Shown here in pieces: positions 63,906-64,000 of a stretch of 64,000 bases of DNA. The stretch spans positions 277,664 through 341,663 of the forward strand of contig NW_013657644.1 of the NCBI RefSeq assembly GCF_000142905.1. Direction: 5' to 3'. This stretch comes from Thecamonas trahens ATCC 50062. Taxonomy: Eukaryota > Apusozoa > Apusomonadida > Apusomonadidae. The notes below the pieces were generated by a model. That model made no database searches and had not been told where the DNA came from. It saw only the letters and a program-made list of their open reading frames with translations. A program made the position numbers and the translations under genes. Numbering within the stretch: position 1 is the stretch's first letter; each line of letters opens with the position of its first letter.

Positions 63906-64000
63906 TGGTGGTGGTGGTGGTGGTGCGAGTGGGGAGGAGAGGTGGGGGTGTGGGGGTGTGGGGGGCGGTGGTTGTGGGATCGGCTGGGCGGGCGGCCGGG

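Noticed and set aside
1-64000. tRNA, rRNA or spliceosomal snRNA genes
   Set aside because: I scanned intergenic parts for tRNA A/B boxes and conserved rRNA or snRNA motifs by eye and saw none. A covariance search would be decisive.

Overview
The window is nuclear DNA from a GC-rich, compact eukaryotic genome. I infer a free-living flagellated protist. Evidence is spliceosomal introns with GT..AG ends and eukaryote-only families: CAMSAP/Patronin, NELF-A, SOSS-B, VPS13B, a PWI splicing protein, a CAP-Gly protein, an HRI-type eIF2-alpha kinase, a DAG lipase and a TSNAXIP1-like ciliary protein. The base composition, compactness and gene set would fit an apusomonad such as Thecamonas, but that is recollection and I could not test it. 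There is one assembly gap (198 N, 34686-34883). I found no rRNA, tRNA, CRISPR array or intact transposon.

Layout. 1-12.6 kb: 5'-truncated CAMSAP (+), O-fucosyltransferase-like protein (-), phosphatidylserine decarboxylase (+), TSNAXIP1-like protein (+), NELF-A-like protein (+), SIRT6-like deacylase (+). 12.6-19.5 kb: a large LRR/Cys-rich/polytopic membrane protein (-), an unrecognised basic protein (-), then a 530-bp direct duplication. 19.5-28.2 kb: WD40 protein (+), DUF218 protein (+), eIF2-alpha kinase (+), SOSS-B (-), coiled-coil protein (+), ankyrin-SH3-SAM-CaaX protein (+). 28.2-43.5 kb: 2050-residue PH-LRR protein (-), gap, short-chain dehydrogenase (+), CAP-Gly protein (-), SRRM1-like PWI protein (+), MRH-domain receptor (-), membrane protein (-), PH-like membrane protein (+). 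43.5-64 kb: PMS2 (-), VPS13B (+, 11.2 kb), Cys-rich basic protein (+), DAG lipase (-).

Genes are not organised as operons. Most form convergent or divergent pairs. Convergent coding ends lie only tens of bases apart, or overlap (12590-12598; 24058-24063). Six introns are supported, one per gene, and all fall within the first 55 codons. Two first exons are only 12 and 13 coding bases long.

The most pervasive oddity is nine places in eight genes where the conserved protein continues only if one base is added. Eight sit in a short homopolymer; the ninth cannot be placed exactly. The deficit is always one base, so I treat these as probable consensus undercalls rather than pseudogenes. In the affected entries, coordinates span the whole reconstructed gene. 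Noncoding DNA is rich in poly-G/C runs, microsatellites and minisatellites. I found no self-evidently new multi-gene system; the best leads are the intron pattern, the shared stop codons, a dispersed repeat at convergent gene ends, the promoter-region duplication and a few unusual domain architectures.
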